A stretch of 44,662 bases of DNA from contig WGNB01000008.1 of assembly GCA_016124795.1 (NCBI GenBank), positions 1 through 44,662 of the forward strand, given 5' to 3'. The position numbers were made by a program, and so were the translations under genes. The DNA comes from Rhodopseudomonas sp. (GTDB lineage Bacteria; Pseudomonadota; Alphaproteobacteria; Rhizobiales; Xanthobacteraceae). Of this stretch, positions 26,039 through 34,061 are shown one piece after another. The notes under the pieces are model-generated. The model ran no database searches. It saw only the letters and a program-made list of their open reading frames with translations, and had not been told where the DNA came from. The first letter of the stretch is position 1; each line of letters begins with the position of its first letter.

Positions 26039-26479
26039 GTGCATGCCAAAATGCCATCCGTTCGAATCCGCGACAAAGATCCACGGGGCCTTCTCGCTTT
26101 CGACCTGCGGGATATTCTTTCAGCGATTGGGCCGCGTGCTGAAAACTCAATCTGGGCCGTGGCCAATGAATCGTGCACCGGCGAACCGCTCATGGTCGTC
26201 GGCGATTCCGGGGCTCTCGACGAACTCGTCTTATTTAAAAGGACGGTATCCGGTATCCAGCTTTTGGAAATCTTGAAAGGCGTTGAGCAGATTATCTGGG
26301 GCGAGTTCAGCGGCTTCGAAACCACGGCTTCGCTCGACCCGTGGCTCGTGATTGTCGCCTTCGATAGTTCATGGTTTGAGGTCCGGACCGACGACGAACC
26401 GACTTTGGCGCGTCTTAAAGAGCGCTTTGTCGACGTGAGCCCGATCTACCCTTCGCACCCAGACCGCATAACCGGCTGA
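26039..26479 (+). CDS. Hypothetical protein, uncharacterised small family
   Basis: 146 residues if the GTG at 26039 is used, 142 from the ATG at 26051 (MPSVRIRDKDPRG). I do not recognise the family. Visible features: no signal peptide or membrane helix; a likely alpha/beta fold with strands around NSIWAVANESC, EPLMVVGD and the pattern IIWGEFSGFE...DPWLVIVAFDSSWFEVRTDD at about 84-120, where aromatic and acidic residues cluster. That pattern is reminiscent of small cytosolic immunity-type proteins, but this is only an impression. It stands alone, divergent from repeat B and convergent with the MFS gene. Confidence 0.7.
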   Translation: MHAKMPSVRIRDKDPRGLLAFDLRDILSAIGPRAENSIWAVANESCTGEPLMVVGDSGALDELVLFKRTVSGIQLLEILKGVEQIIWGEFSGFETTASLDPWLVIVAFDSSWFEVRTDDEPTLARLKERFVDVSPIYPSHPDRITG

Positions 26480-26779
26480 TCAAAACGAAAAGCCGCAACC
26501 GCTCGGATCGCTGCTTGTCCTCGCAAACCTGTTGCTATGTCAGCCGGGTGAGACCGGCCCGTCGTTACTCACTGGGTCGAGAACTGGATGCCCGTTTGCG
26601 CAAGCATGAGCGGCATTGAACCGCGCGAAATTCATTCCCGTCATTCCGGGGCTGGCCGAAGGCCAGAACCCGGAATCCAGACCCAGCTTCATAGTCGGAC
26701 ACGCCGTTATATGGCGCTGGATTCCGGGTTTGCGCTTTCAGCGCGCCCCGGAATGACGGACGACAGCAGAACGTCTCCG
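26480..26779. other. Intergenic region with a long palindromic repeat
   Basis: A 300-base convergent gap between the hypothetical gene and the MFS gene. Its second half is the repeat at 26638-26760; the first half shows nothing I can name. Confidence 0.5.
26638..26760. repeat. Long nested palindromic repeat, copy 1
   Basis: Outer arms CGTCATTCCGGGG (26639-26651) and CCCCGGAATGACGG (26746-26759) enclose a perfect 14-base inner inverted repeat AACCCGGAATCCAG (26667-26680) / CTGGATTCCGGGTT (26717-26730). A second copy is at 33931-34036. The nested-arm plan is typical of rhizobial interspersed repeats of the 'GTCATTCCGGGGC' type. Confidence 0.88.
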
Positions 26780-28003
26780 CTAAACCGCCGACACTTCGGC
26801 CCGCCGCCGCAGCACGCCCCACAGCAGCAGCGCAGCGGTCAGCAGCACCGCCGGGAATACCAGGCTGTTGATCATCTCCCAGCCGAAATGAGCCAGGATC
26901 TGGCCGGACGAGAACGAGCTCATCGCCATCGCGCCGAAGATCAGGAAGTCGTTGAACGACTGCACCTTGGTGCGCTCCTCCGGACGATGGCAGCCGGTGA
27001 CCATGGTGGTGGCGCCGATAAAAGCCAGGTTCCAGCCGAGGCCGAGCAGGATCAGCGCCGTCCAGAAATGCGCGACCGACGTGCCGGACAGCCCGGCGAC
27101 CGCCGTCAGCGCCAGCAGGATCAGACCGATAACGGTGACGCGGTTGACGCCGTAACGCGCGATGATGCTGCCGGTCACGAAGCTCGGCCCATACATCGCC
27201 AGCACATGCCACTGAATGCCGAGCGTGGCGTCGGTCACCGAATGGCCGCACCCGACCATCGCCAGCGGCGCGGCGGTCATCACCAGATTCATCACCGCAT
27301 AAGCGGTCACGCCGCAGACGACGGCGATAATGAAGCGCGGCGCGCGGACGATTTCGAACAGCGGTCGCCCGCTATCGTTATAACGGGCGATATTCTTCGG
27401 AATATTCACCAGTTGCAGAACGCCGAGCGAAATCAGCGCGAAGACCGACTGACCGAGATAGGTCGCCGCGAATGTGTAAGGCGTCAGCAGGTCAGTGGTG
27501 AAGATGACGAGTTGCGGCCCGAGCACGCCGGCGAAGACGCCCCCGGCCAGCACCCAGGACACCGCCTTGGCGCGATAGGATTCGCTGGCCGTATCGGCGG
27601 CGGCAAAGCGGTAGGACTGGAACGCCGCCGCATAAAGCCCGCCGCAGAACGTGCCGAACAACAGCAACCAGAAATTGGCCGAGATCACCGCGGCGCAAGA
27701 GATCAGCCCGGAGGCCATGCCAAACAAGGTGCCGATCTGAAGCGCATAGCGACGGCCTAGGCGACGCGCCAGCCAGCCGACCGGCAACGTACCGATCCAC
27801 ATGCCCAGCACCATGCAGGTCACCGGCAGGGTCGCCAGTCCCTTGTCGGGCGCGATCACCGAACCGACGATGCTGGCGGTCGAGAAGATGATGGTGTTGT
27901 TGGCGCCGCCGAACGCCTGCGCCACGGCCAGCACCATCGCATTGCGGCGGGCCAGACTGTCGTCATGCCAAGCATGCGGTATTGTCTCGGCGACCGCCGA
28001 CAT
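26780..28003 (-). CDS. MFS transporter
   Basis: 407 residues from ATG 28003 (MSAVAETIPHAW), with GGAGG nicely placed upstream; the open frame continues far upstream without likeness to transporters. Twelve hydrophobic helices are visible. The MFS loop 2-3 signature appears as GWLARRLGRRYALQIG near 78-93, and the family also shows GGLYAAAFQSYRFAAADT near 125-142. The group resembles YfmO/YajR-like drug or small-metabolite exporters, but the substrate cannot be deduced. The gene follows the alpha-hydroxy-acid oxidase gene on the same strand with a 127-base gap, so transport of a hydroxy acid is one possibility. Confidence 0.88.
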   Translation of the reverse strand: MSAVAETIPHAWHDDSLARRNAMVLAVAQAFGGANNTIIFSTASIVGSVIAPDKGLATLPVTCMVLGMWIGTLPVGWLARRLGRRYALQIGTLFGMASGLISCAAVISANFWLLLFGTFCGGLYAAAFQSYRFAAADTASESYRAKAVSWVLAGGVFAGVLGPQLVIFTTDLLTPYTFAATYLGQSVFALISLGVLQLVNIPKNIARYNDSGRPLFEIVRAPRFIIAVVCGVTAYAVMNLVMTAAPLAMVGCGHSVTDATLGIQWHVLAMYGPSFVTGSIIARYGVNRVTVIGLILLALTAVAGLSGTSVAHFWTALILLGLGWNLAFIGATTMVTGCHRPEERTKVQSFNDFLIFGAMAMSSFSSGQILAHFGWEMINSLVFPAVLLTAALLLWGVLRRRAEVSAV

Positions 28004-28021
28004 GATCGAATCCTCCCGGGC

Positions 28022-28051
28022 AAAATCGTTCTTTTCGTAACGATTTTCGTA
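28022..28051. promoter_or_regulatory. Palindrome and direct repeat before the MFS gene (candidate operator)
   Basis: AAAATCGTT (28022-28030) and AACGATTTT (28039-28047) form a perfect 9-base inverted repeat with an 8-base spacer, only 19 bases from the MFS start codon. The octamer TTTTCGTA also occurs twice in direct order (28032-28039, 28044-28051). It could be a repressor site or an mRNA hairpin near the ribosome site. Confidence 0.5.
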
Positions 28052-28130
28052 GCACAGAGCTACTGCCTGAGGCGCAGGTCTGGGTTGAAGCGTTATCCCG
28101 TTGGCTATCGCCCTCCGGGAATACCGTCGC

Positions 28131-29369
28131 CTAGAACTCGATGCGGCCCGGATGCAAGACCTTGGCCGCCCGCGCCTCGGCCGGCGACAAAGCGCCGATC
28201 TGACCAAGCGCGGCGCGCAATTCGTCGATATAGAGATCGATCAGTTGCGCCGGGCCGTCATCGCCGAGCGCGGCCACTGCCCATAAAAACGACTTGCCGG
28301 CAAAGGCGGCATTGGCGCCGAGCGCCAGCGCCCGCATCACGTCCGAGCCCGAGCGCACGCCGCTGTCGAGCACCACGGTCGCCTTCGAACCGACGGCCGA
28401 GACGATGCCCGGCAGGCAATCGATCGACGGCGCGATCGCCTCGATCTGACGGCCACCGTGGTTCGACACCCAGATGCCGTCGACGCCGAGCGACACCGCC
28501 TTTTCGGCGTCGGCCGGATGCAGGATACCCTTGAGCGCCATCGGTCCCTTCCAGCGGTCGCGATAGCGCGCGACCTCCTCCCAGGAAAACGCGCCGCCCA
28601 TTTCGCTGCGCGCGAAATTGATGGTGTCGTTGGTGCCGACATTGCCGGCATAGTGGCGGATGGTGGCGAAACGCGGATAGCCATTGCGCAACAGCGCCAG
28701 CAGCCAGCGCGGCCGGATCGCCATTTCATAGATCATGCGCAAGTTCGGTTTGAACGCACCGCCAAGCCCGGCATAAGTCTCGCGCGAGCGCGTCGTGCGC
28801 ACCGGCACGTCGAGCGTCAGCGCCAGCACCTTGACGCCGGCGGCGGTGGCGCGGTCGACCAGATCGAAACCAATTTTGTGATCGTTCTTGGCGAAACGAT
28901 AAAGCTGCAGCCAGAACACATCCGGCGCGACCTTGGCGACCTGCTCGATGGTCGCGCCGCCGGCGACGCCGAGCGTATAAGGCACGCGCGCGGCCTGCGC
29001 CGCCTTCGCCATCAACAGATCGGCACCCGGCCAGACGATCGACGGCCCGCCCATCGGCGCGATGCCGATTGGCGCGGCGTATCGGGTGCCGAACAGGTCG
29101 ACGGCGGTCGGCGGCAGCTTGTTGGTGACGCCATAATGCGGCACCACCTTGATGTTGTCGAAAGCGTTCCAGTTATGAGCGACGCCGACATCGTTTCCGG
29201 CGCCGGTGTCGCCATATTCGAAGGCAAAGCGCGGCACATGGCGCGGCGCTTCCTTGCGCAGGAAAGCCGAGGTCGGGAACCGCTTGAGGTGTTTCTGGAA
29301 ACGCGGATTGGAGCCCATCGGCAGGAAGGATTGCGTCGCCCCGTTATCGAGCGCGGTCCGGTCGTGCAT
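28131..29369 (-). CDS. FMN-dependent alpha-hydroxy-acid oxidase/dehydrogenase
   Basis: 412 residues from ATG 29369 (MHDRTALDNGATQ); homology does not extend to the longer open frame. It has the (beta/alpha)8 barrel of the lactate/glycolate oxidase family: APIGIAPMG near 99-107, VFWLQLYRF near 151-159, LTLDVPVRTTRSRE near 184-197, MALKGI with the FMN-contacting Lys near 280, and VSNHGGRQ with the catalytic His304 followed by VLDSGVRSGSDVMRALALGA and the phosphate loop near the end. The enzyme oxidises a 2-hydroxy acid to the 2-oxo acid. Unusually long N-terminal part and the partly altered substrate loops argue against simple L-lactate dehydrogenase (LldD), so the substrate is left open. Confidence 0.9.
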   Translation of the reverse strand: MHDRTALDNGATQSFLPMGSNPRFQKHLKRFPTSAFLRKEAPRHVPRFAFEYGDTGAGNDVGVAHNWNAFDNIKVVPHYGVTNKLPPTAVDLFGTRYAAPIGIAPMGGPSIVWPGADLLMAKAAQAARVPYTLGVAGGATIEQVAKVAPDVFWLQLYRFAKNDHKIGFDLVDRATAAGVKVLALTLDVPVRTTRSRETYAGLGGAFKPNLRMIYEMAIRPRWLLALLRNGYPRFATIRHYAGNVGTNDTINFARSEMGGAFSWEEVARYRDRWKGPMALKGILHPADAEKAVSLGVDGIWVSNHGGRQIEAIAPSIDCLPGIVSAVGSKATVVLDSGVRSGSDVMRALALGANAAFAGKSFLWAVAALGDDGPAQLIDLYIDELRAALGQIGALSPAEARAAKVLHPGRIEF

Positions 29370-29487
29370 GGTCGTTTCCCCCTGTCGCCCGGCCGGCTTC
29401 CGACGCCGGCCTTGTCTCACGTCTGATCGATGACTGGTTAGCTGAATATCGCGCCCGGCGGCGCGCCGCCAGCCCGGCGCGCGCATG

Positions 29488-30489
29488 TCAGAAATGGCTG
29501 AAAGCCATCCGCCCGAACGTCAGGTCGCGGCCGTCGCCGTCGCGAAACCGCGTACCGGCGCCGGCCTCGACGATGCCGATCTCGGTGACGGCGACCCGGG
29601 CGGCCATGGCGGCGACCCGGAACCGGTCGACCTTGGCCGGCGGCACGGTGCACAGGATTTCATAATCGTCGCCGCCGGTGAGCGCGGTCTCGAACGCCGA
29701 CGGATCGGCGGCCATCGCCGCCCGCGCCGGTTCCGACAACGGCACCCGCGTCGCGTCGATCATGGCGGCGACGCCGGAGACGCGGGCAAGCTTGGCCAGA
29801 TCGCCGGCGAGCCCATCCGACACATCCATCGCGGCCGATGCGTAATGGCGCACGGCCTCGGCCAGCGCGTTGCGCGGCTGCGGCAGCAGATAGCGCAGCC
29901 GCAGGAACTCATGCTCTTCTTCCGTCAGGCTCCAGGGCGCAGGCGCGCCACCGGCCTGCCGCACCTTGAGGCCCAGCGCGCCGTCGCCGATCGTGCCGGT
30001 GACGAAGACCTTGTCGCCGGCCTGCGCACCGGAACGCCTCGCCATCATGCCATCGGGCACCGAGCCGAACATCGTGACCGAGATCGTCACCGGCCCTGGC
30101 GTGGTGACGGTGTCGCCGCCAAGCAGCGGACATTTATAATGCGCGGCATCCTCGCGCAGACCCTTGGCGAAGGCCTCCAGCCAGGCATCGCTTTGGTCTT
30201 TGGGCAACGCCAGCGACAACAGGAAGCCGAGCGGCGTCGCGCCTTTGGCGGCGAGATCCGACAAATTCACGCGCAAGGCCTTGGCCGCGATCATCTCGGC
30301 CGGATCGTCGTTGAAGAAATGCACGCCGCCGACCAGCGCATCGACGGTCAGCACCAGTTCGCAACCGGCCGGCGGCTTGATCAGCGCCGCGTCGTCGCTC
30401 AAGCCCAACGCGCCGGGATGGCTGGCGACCGGCCCGAAATAACGCGCGATCAATTTGTCTTCGGCGGAGGTGGTGTCGTCGGATGACAT
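29488..30489 (-). CDS. thiL: Thiamine-monophosphate kinase
   Basis: 333 residues, the usual ThiL length, with the AIR synthase-like two-domain fold. It phosphorylates thiamine monophosphate to the active cofactor thiamine diphosphate. Marks: DDAALIKPPAGCELVLTVDAL near 28-48 (metal-binding Asp residues), KALRVNLSDLAAKGATPLGF near 69-88, GDTVTTPGPVTISVTMFG near 123-140, and AMDVSDGLAGDLAKLA near 217-232, GGDDYEILCTVP near 265. It is the last gene of the riboflavin/nusB run, 125 bases after nusB. Confidence 0.95.
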   Translation of the reverse strand: MSSDDTTSAEDKLIARYFGPVASHPGALGLSDDAALIKPPAGCELVLTVDALVGGVHFFNDDPAEMIAAKALRVNLSDLAAKGATPLGFLLSLALPKDQSDAWLEAFAKGLREDAAHYKCPLLGGDTVTTPGPVTISVTMFGSVPDGMMARRSGAQAGDKVFVTGTIGDGALGLKVRQAGGAPAPWSLTEEEHEFLRLRYLLPQPRNALAEAVRHYASAAMDVSDGLAGDLAKLARVSGVAAMIDATRVPLSEPARAAMAADPSAFETALTGGDDYEILCTVPPAKVDRFRVAAMAARVAVTEIGIVEAGAGTRFRDGDGRDLTFGRMAFSHF

Positions 30490-30537
30490 CGCTGCTGATG
30501 GCCTCTCGCCGTTAGGAACCGGACATGACCAACGGTA

Positions 30538-30582
30538 CTGTCATTCCGGGGCGCAAGCCAAGCGGGCGGACACGAAATGACA
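30538..30582. repeat. Degenerate half of the palindromic repeat family
   Basis: GTCATTCCGGGGC at 30540-30552 is the outer-arm sequence of the repeats at 26638 and 33931; a poor partner (CGAAATGAC) lies at 30573-30581. The inner inverted repeat is missing, so this is a solo or decayed copy in the thiL-nusB gap. Confidence 0.6.
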
Positions 30583-30614
30583 AACAACGACCACGCCGAC
30601 GGCGGCCAGCGCGC

Positions 30615-31118
30615 CTAGGCCGCGAACTCTTCCGCGCGCAGCTTGCGCGCCAGCTGGTCGAGCACGGCGTTGACCATGCCGGTCTCGTCGCGCTCGACGA
30701 AGGCGGCCGCGACATCGGCATATTCCGACACCACGACGCGGGCCGGCACGTCGCGGCGATGCTGTAATTCGTAGGCGCCGGCGCGCAAGGCGGCGCGCAG
30801 CACCGCCTCGATCCGCTTCAGCGGCCAGGTCCGTTCCAGAGCTTCGTCGATCATCGGATCGAGCAGCCGCTGGTCGCGCACCACGCCCGAAACAACGTCG
30901 CGGAAGAACGCGGCTTCGGCCGGCAGATATTGCGCGCCCTCGACTTCGCGGCCGAGCCAGTGACTTTCAAACTCGGCGAGAATGTCGTTCAGACCGGAAC
31001 CGGCCAGGTCCATCTGATACAGCGCCTGCACGGCGGCCAGCCGCGCCGCGCCGCGCTTGTTGGCCTTGCGCGCGTCGAGGCCGGACCGTTTGTCGCCGTT
31101 GGAGACGTCACGCGCCAT
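30615..31118 (-). CDS. nusB: Transcription antitermination factor NusB
   Basis: 167 residues with the all-helical NusB fold: RGAARLAAVQALYQMDLAG near 21-39, FFRDVVSGVVRDQRLLDPMI near 72-91, LKRIEAVLRAALRAGAYEL near 98-116, and VVVSEYADVAAAF near 126. NusB, with S10 (NusE), binds boxA of rRNA leaders to prevent early termination. Its ATG shares one base with the ribH stop (TAATG at 31116-31120), so the two are translationally coupled. Confidence 0.96.
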   Translation of the reverse strand: MARDVSNGDKRSGLDARKANKRGAARLAAVQALYQMDLAGSGLNDILAEFESHWLGREVEGAQYLPAEAAFFRDVVSGVVRDQRLLDPMIDEALERTWPLKRIEAVLRAALRAGAYELQHRRDVPARVVVSEYADVAAAFVERDETGMVNAVLDQLARKLRAEEFAA

Positions 31119-31621
31119 TATTTGGTGCTCAACGATTGTTTGAGCGCAATCATCGCCAGAGCGGCACGCGCCGCACCGGCGCCCTTGTTGTGATCGTCGT
31201 CGCCGGAGCGGGCTTTGGCCTGCGCCTCGGTGTCGACGGTGAGAATGCCGTTGCCGAGCGGCAACTGGCGATCAATCGCCAGATCCATCAGACCGCGCGC
31301 CGATTCATTCGACACCAGTTCGAAGTGATAGGTCTCGCCCTGGATGACGCAGCCGAGCGCGACGACGCCGTCATAAGGCGCGCGCTTGTTCTTCGGCGCA
31401 TCGACTGTCATCGCGATCGCCGCCGGCACTTCGAGCGCGCCCGGCACGGTGACGACGTCATAGGTCGCGCCAGCCGCGTCGAGCACAGCGGTCGCGCCGC
31501 GCAGCAGCGCGTCGGCGATGTGATCGTAGAACCGCGCCTCGACAATGAGGATGCGGAGCGCGGCCTTCTTGGCGGCAGCCTTGGGAGCGCGCGTTGCCGC
31601 GGCGCCGGTCTTTTTAGCCAT
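31118..31621 (-). CDS. ribH: 6,7-dimethyl-8-ribityllumazine synthase
   Basis: 167 residues with an Ala/Lys-rich N-terminal tail of about 20 residues before the core ([19 protein letters not shown]). It makes the lumazine precursor of riboflavin. Substrate loops: [13 protein letters not shown] near 58-70, [20 protein letters not shown] near 88-107, [19 protein letters not shown] near 120-138, with the catalytic His inside GETYHFE. It lies between ribE and nusB, the common alphaproteobacterial order. Confidence 0.96.
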   Translation of the reverse strand: MAKKTGAAATRAPKAAAKKAALRILIVEARFYDHIADALLRGATAVLDAAGATYDVVTVPGALEVPAAIAMTVDAPKNKRAPYDGVVALGCVIQGETYHFELVSNESARGLMDLAIDRQLPLGNGILTVDTEAQAKARSGDDDHNKGAGAARAALAMIALKQSLSTK

Positions 31622-31699
31622 TCATCGGATTCCTTGTTGAGCCGCGTGGTAGCAAGCACCAGCGGCCGGAACAAGCGCTGTTTGAGCCGTCCCGCCGCG

Positions 31700-32305
31700 C
31701 TAACGCGCCGCCATCAGGCGGGCGGCGTAACGCGCCATGGTGTCGATTTCGAGGTTAACGTCATCGCCCGGTCGCAAAGCGCCGATCGAGGTCACCTGCA
31801 AGGTGTGCGGGATGATCAGGACCGTGAAGGTATCCCCCTCCACTTGGTTGACGGTCAGCGACACGCCGTCGAGCGCGACCGAACCCTTGGCGGCGATGAA
31901 CCGCGACAGCTCCGGCGGCGCGCGCAGGGTAAATTTGGCCATGTCGGTCATGTCATCGCGGCCAATGACGTGGGCGAGGCCATCGACGTGACCGGATACC
32001 ATATGGCCGCCGAGTTCATCGCCGATCTTCAGCGGCCGTTCCAGATTGATCCGGCTGCCGTGCCGCCAGCGGCCGACCGTGGTGATGGCCAGCGTCTCGG
32101 CGGCGGCATCGGCGGCGAACCAGGGCCGGCCGTCTTCCTCACCGGCATCGACCACCGTCAAACAGACGCCGGAACAGGCGATCGAGGCGCCCTCGATCAA
32201 TTCCACGCGCGGGTAGCGGGTAAAGATCGTCAGCCGCGACAGATTATTGGCGCGGGCATCGACCGAACGCACTTCGCCAAGGTCCGTGACAATGCCGGTA
32301 AACAT
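31700..32305 (-). CDS. ribE: Riboflavin synthase, alpha subunit
   Basis: 201 residues, start MFTGIVTDLGEV, the invariant beginning of the family. Two tandem lumazine-binding barrels follow: the first with SIACSGVCLTVVDAG near 41-55, and the second starting near 98 with GGHMVSGHVDG and GSVALDGVSLTVNQVEGD. The enzyme disproportionates two lumazine molecules into riboflavin. Only one base separates its start from the ribD stop at 32307. Confidence 0.96.
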   Translation of the reverse strand: MFTGIVTDLGEVRSVDARANNLSRLTIFTRYPRVELIEGASIACSGVCLTVVDAGEEDGRPWFAADAAAETLAITTVGRWRHGSRINLERPLKIGDELGGHMVSGHVDGLAHVIGRDDMTDMAKFTLRAPPELSRFIAAKGSVALDGVSLTVNQVEGDTFTVLIIPHTLQVTSIGALRPGDDVNLEIDTMARYAARLMAAR

Positions 32306-32306
32306 G

Positions 32307-33416
32307 TCAGCCTCGCTGGTAATATTCGATGCGGTCCGGGCCGATGGTCTCGCTGCCGCGCGATTTCAACATTACGGTCAAATCGTCGAGCGACATGCCT
32401 TCGAGCGGGCCGATGCCGGTCTCGCCGACCGTGCGTTCGCCGTGCAGCACCACGGCCTCGTCGACCAGATCGGCACCGACAAAGCTAGCCGCCACCGTCG
32501 GGCCGCCTTCGACCATCAACCGGGTGATGCCCTGGTCGGCCAGCACTCTCAGCACCTCGGCAAGATCGAGCTTGCCATCGGTATCGGCGACACGGAACAC
32601 CTTGCAGCCCTTGTCGACCAGAATCTCCTCGGCCATCTCCGAACTGGCGCGCGAGGTAAAGACCCAGGTCGGCGTATCCTTCACCGTCGAGACCACCGAC
32701 AGCGACACCGGCACCACCAGCCGGGCGTCAAGCACGATCCGGATCGGCGAGCGTTCGAACAAGCCCGGCAATCGTGACGTCAATTGCGGATTGTCCGACA
32801 ACACCGTGCCGATGCCAACCAGGATGGCGTCGTTCTGCGCCCGCATCATGTAGACGCGCTCATTGGCTCCGACTTCGGTGATCGCGACCTGCTTGCGGCC
32901 GGCGAGCCCCGCCTTGCCGTCCTTCGACACCGCCAGCTTGAGCGTGACATGCGGCCGCGACTGCCGGATGCGGGCGAAGTGGCCGGCATGCGCAAGCGCC
33001 GCCTCCTCCGCGCACAAGCCGACATCGACGGCGATGCCGCGTTCGCGCAAGCGCGCATGGCCCTGCCCGGCGACTTCCGGATTGGGATCCTCGATCGCCG
33101 AAACGACGCGGACAATACCGGCCTTGATGATGGCATCGGCGCAAGGCGGCGTTTTGCCTTCATGCGAACACGGCTCGAGCGTGCAGTACAAGGTCGCGCC
33201 CTTGGCGAAACGCTTGGCCTGCTGCAGGGCCTCGGCCTCGGCATGCGGCCGGCCGCCGGGCTGGGTATAGCCACGCCCGACGATGACGCCGTCCTTGACG
33301 ATGACGGCGCCGACCGCCGGGTTCGGCCAGGTATTGCCAAGGCCGCGCCGGCCGAGCGCCAGCGCCAGCTTCATGAAACGGATATCGTCGGCGGAAGTGT
33401 CCGCGGTCTCAGTCAT
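32307..33416 (-). CDS. ribD: Bifunctional riboflavin deaminase/reductase
   Basis: 369 residues. N-terminal deaminase (1-150) has the zinc site: GGRPHAEAEAL near 57-67, and TLEPCSHEGKTPPCADAI near 81-98. C-terminal reductase (about 155-369) has ITEVGANERVYMMRAQNDAIL near 175-195, where the NADPH domain starts, and MVEGGPTVAASFVGADLVDE near 300-320. It performs the second and third steps of riboflavin synthesis from GTP. It lies 12 bases after nrdR. Confidence 0.96.
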   Translation of the reverse strand: MTETADTSADDIRFMKLALALGRRGLGNTWPNPAVGAVIVKDGVIVGRGYTQPGGRPHAEAEALQQAKRFAKGATLYCTLEPCSHEGKTPPCADAIIKAGIVRVVSAIEDPNPEVAGQGHARLRERGIAVDVGLCAEEAALAHAGHFARIRQSRPHVTLKLAVSKDGKAGLAGRKQVAITEVGANERVYMMRAQNDAILVGIGTVLSDNPQLTSRLPGLFERSPIRIVLDARLVVPVSLSVVSTVKDTPTWVFTSRASSEMAEEILVDKGCKVFRVADTDGKLDLAEVLRVLADQGITRLMVEGGPTVAASFVGADLVDEAVVLHGERTVGETGIGPLEGMSLDDLTVMLKSRGSETIGPDRIEYYQRG

Positions 33417-33428
33417 TCTCTATCCCGG

Positions 33429-33917
33429 TTATTTGCGGTCCGGCGCGACCGGCCGTGGACCGGCATCGTCATCGGACAATTCATCGAGCGCGGCGCGGAA
33501 ATCCTTGACCTCGCCGAAATTGCGATAGACCGAGGCAAAGCGCACATAGGCGACGTCGTCGATCTCGCGCAGATGCGCCATCACGCTTTCGCCGATCGTC
33601 TCCGACGACACTTCGTTCTCGCCCGCGCTTTCCAGTTCGCGCACGATCTTGGAGACTTCCTTTTCGATGCGTTCCGGATCGACCGAACGCTTGCGCAACG
33701 CGATCTGCACCGAGCGCATCAGCTTGTCGCGGTCGAAGGGCACGCGACGGCCGTTGCGCTTGATGACGGTGAGTTCGCGCAACTGCACGCGCTCGAACGT
33801 CGTGAAGCGGAAATTGCAGGTCAGGCAAACGCGCCGCCGGCGGATCACCGCCGAGTCCTCGGTCGGCCGTGAATCCTTGACCTGGGTATCGAGGCTTCCG
33901 CAACTCGGGCAACGCAT
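33429..33917 (-). CDS. nrdR: Ribonucleotide reductase repressor NrdR
   Basis: 162 residues. The zinc ribbon opens [18 protein letters not shown] and closes with [17 protein letters not shown]; four cysteines at 3, 6, 31 and 34. The ATP-cone follows from about residue 48 ([19 protein letters not shown]). NrdR senses ATP/dATP and represses ribonucleotide reductase genes. It heads the riboflavin run, after the repeat that separates it from glyA. The C-terminal dozen residues are non-conserved. Confidence 0.97.
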   Translation of the reverse strand: MRCPSCGSLDTQVKDSRPTEDSAVIRRRRVCLTCNFRFTTFERVQLRELTVIKRNGRRVPFDRDKLMRSVQIALRKRSVDPERIEKEVSKIVRELESAGENEVSSETIGESVMAHLREIDDVAYVRFASVYRNFGEVKDFRAALDELSDDDAGPRPVAPDRK

Positions 33918-33930
33918 GTTGTTATTCCCT

Positions 33931-34036
33931 CGTCATTCCAGAGCACGCCGCAGACGTGAACCCGGAATCCAGATACAGGCACCGCGTCCGGTTCTGGATT
34001 CCGGGTTCGGCCCTGCGGGCCGCCCCGGAATGACAG
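33931..34036. repeat. Long nested palindromic repeat, copy 2
   Basis: Same plan as 26638-26760: outer arms CGTCATTCCAG (33931-33941) and CCCCGGAATGACAG (34023-34036), perfect inner arms AACCCGGAATCCAG (33959-33972) and CTGGATTCCGGGTT (33994-34007). The inner loop is much shorter than in copy 1. It fills the glyA-nrdR gap. Confidence 0.88.
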
Positions 34037-34061
34037 AATGTGCGAAACGACCGCACGATCT

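Noticed and set aside
26050-26085. tRNA-like T-arm (GTTCGAATCC) near the start of the hypothetical gene
   Set aside because: The flanking bases cannot form a T-stem and no acceptor or anticodon arm is present.
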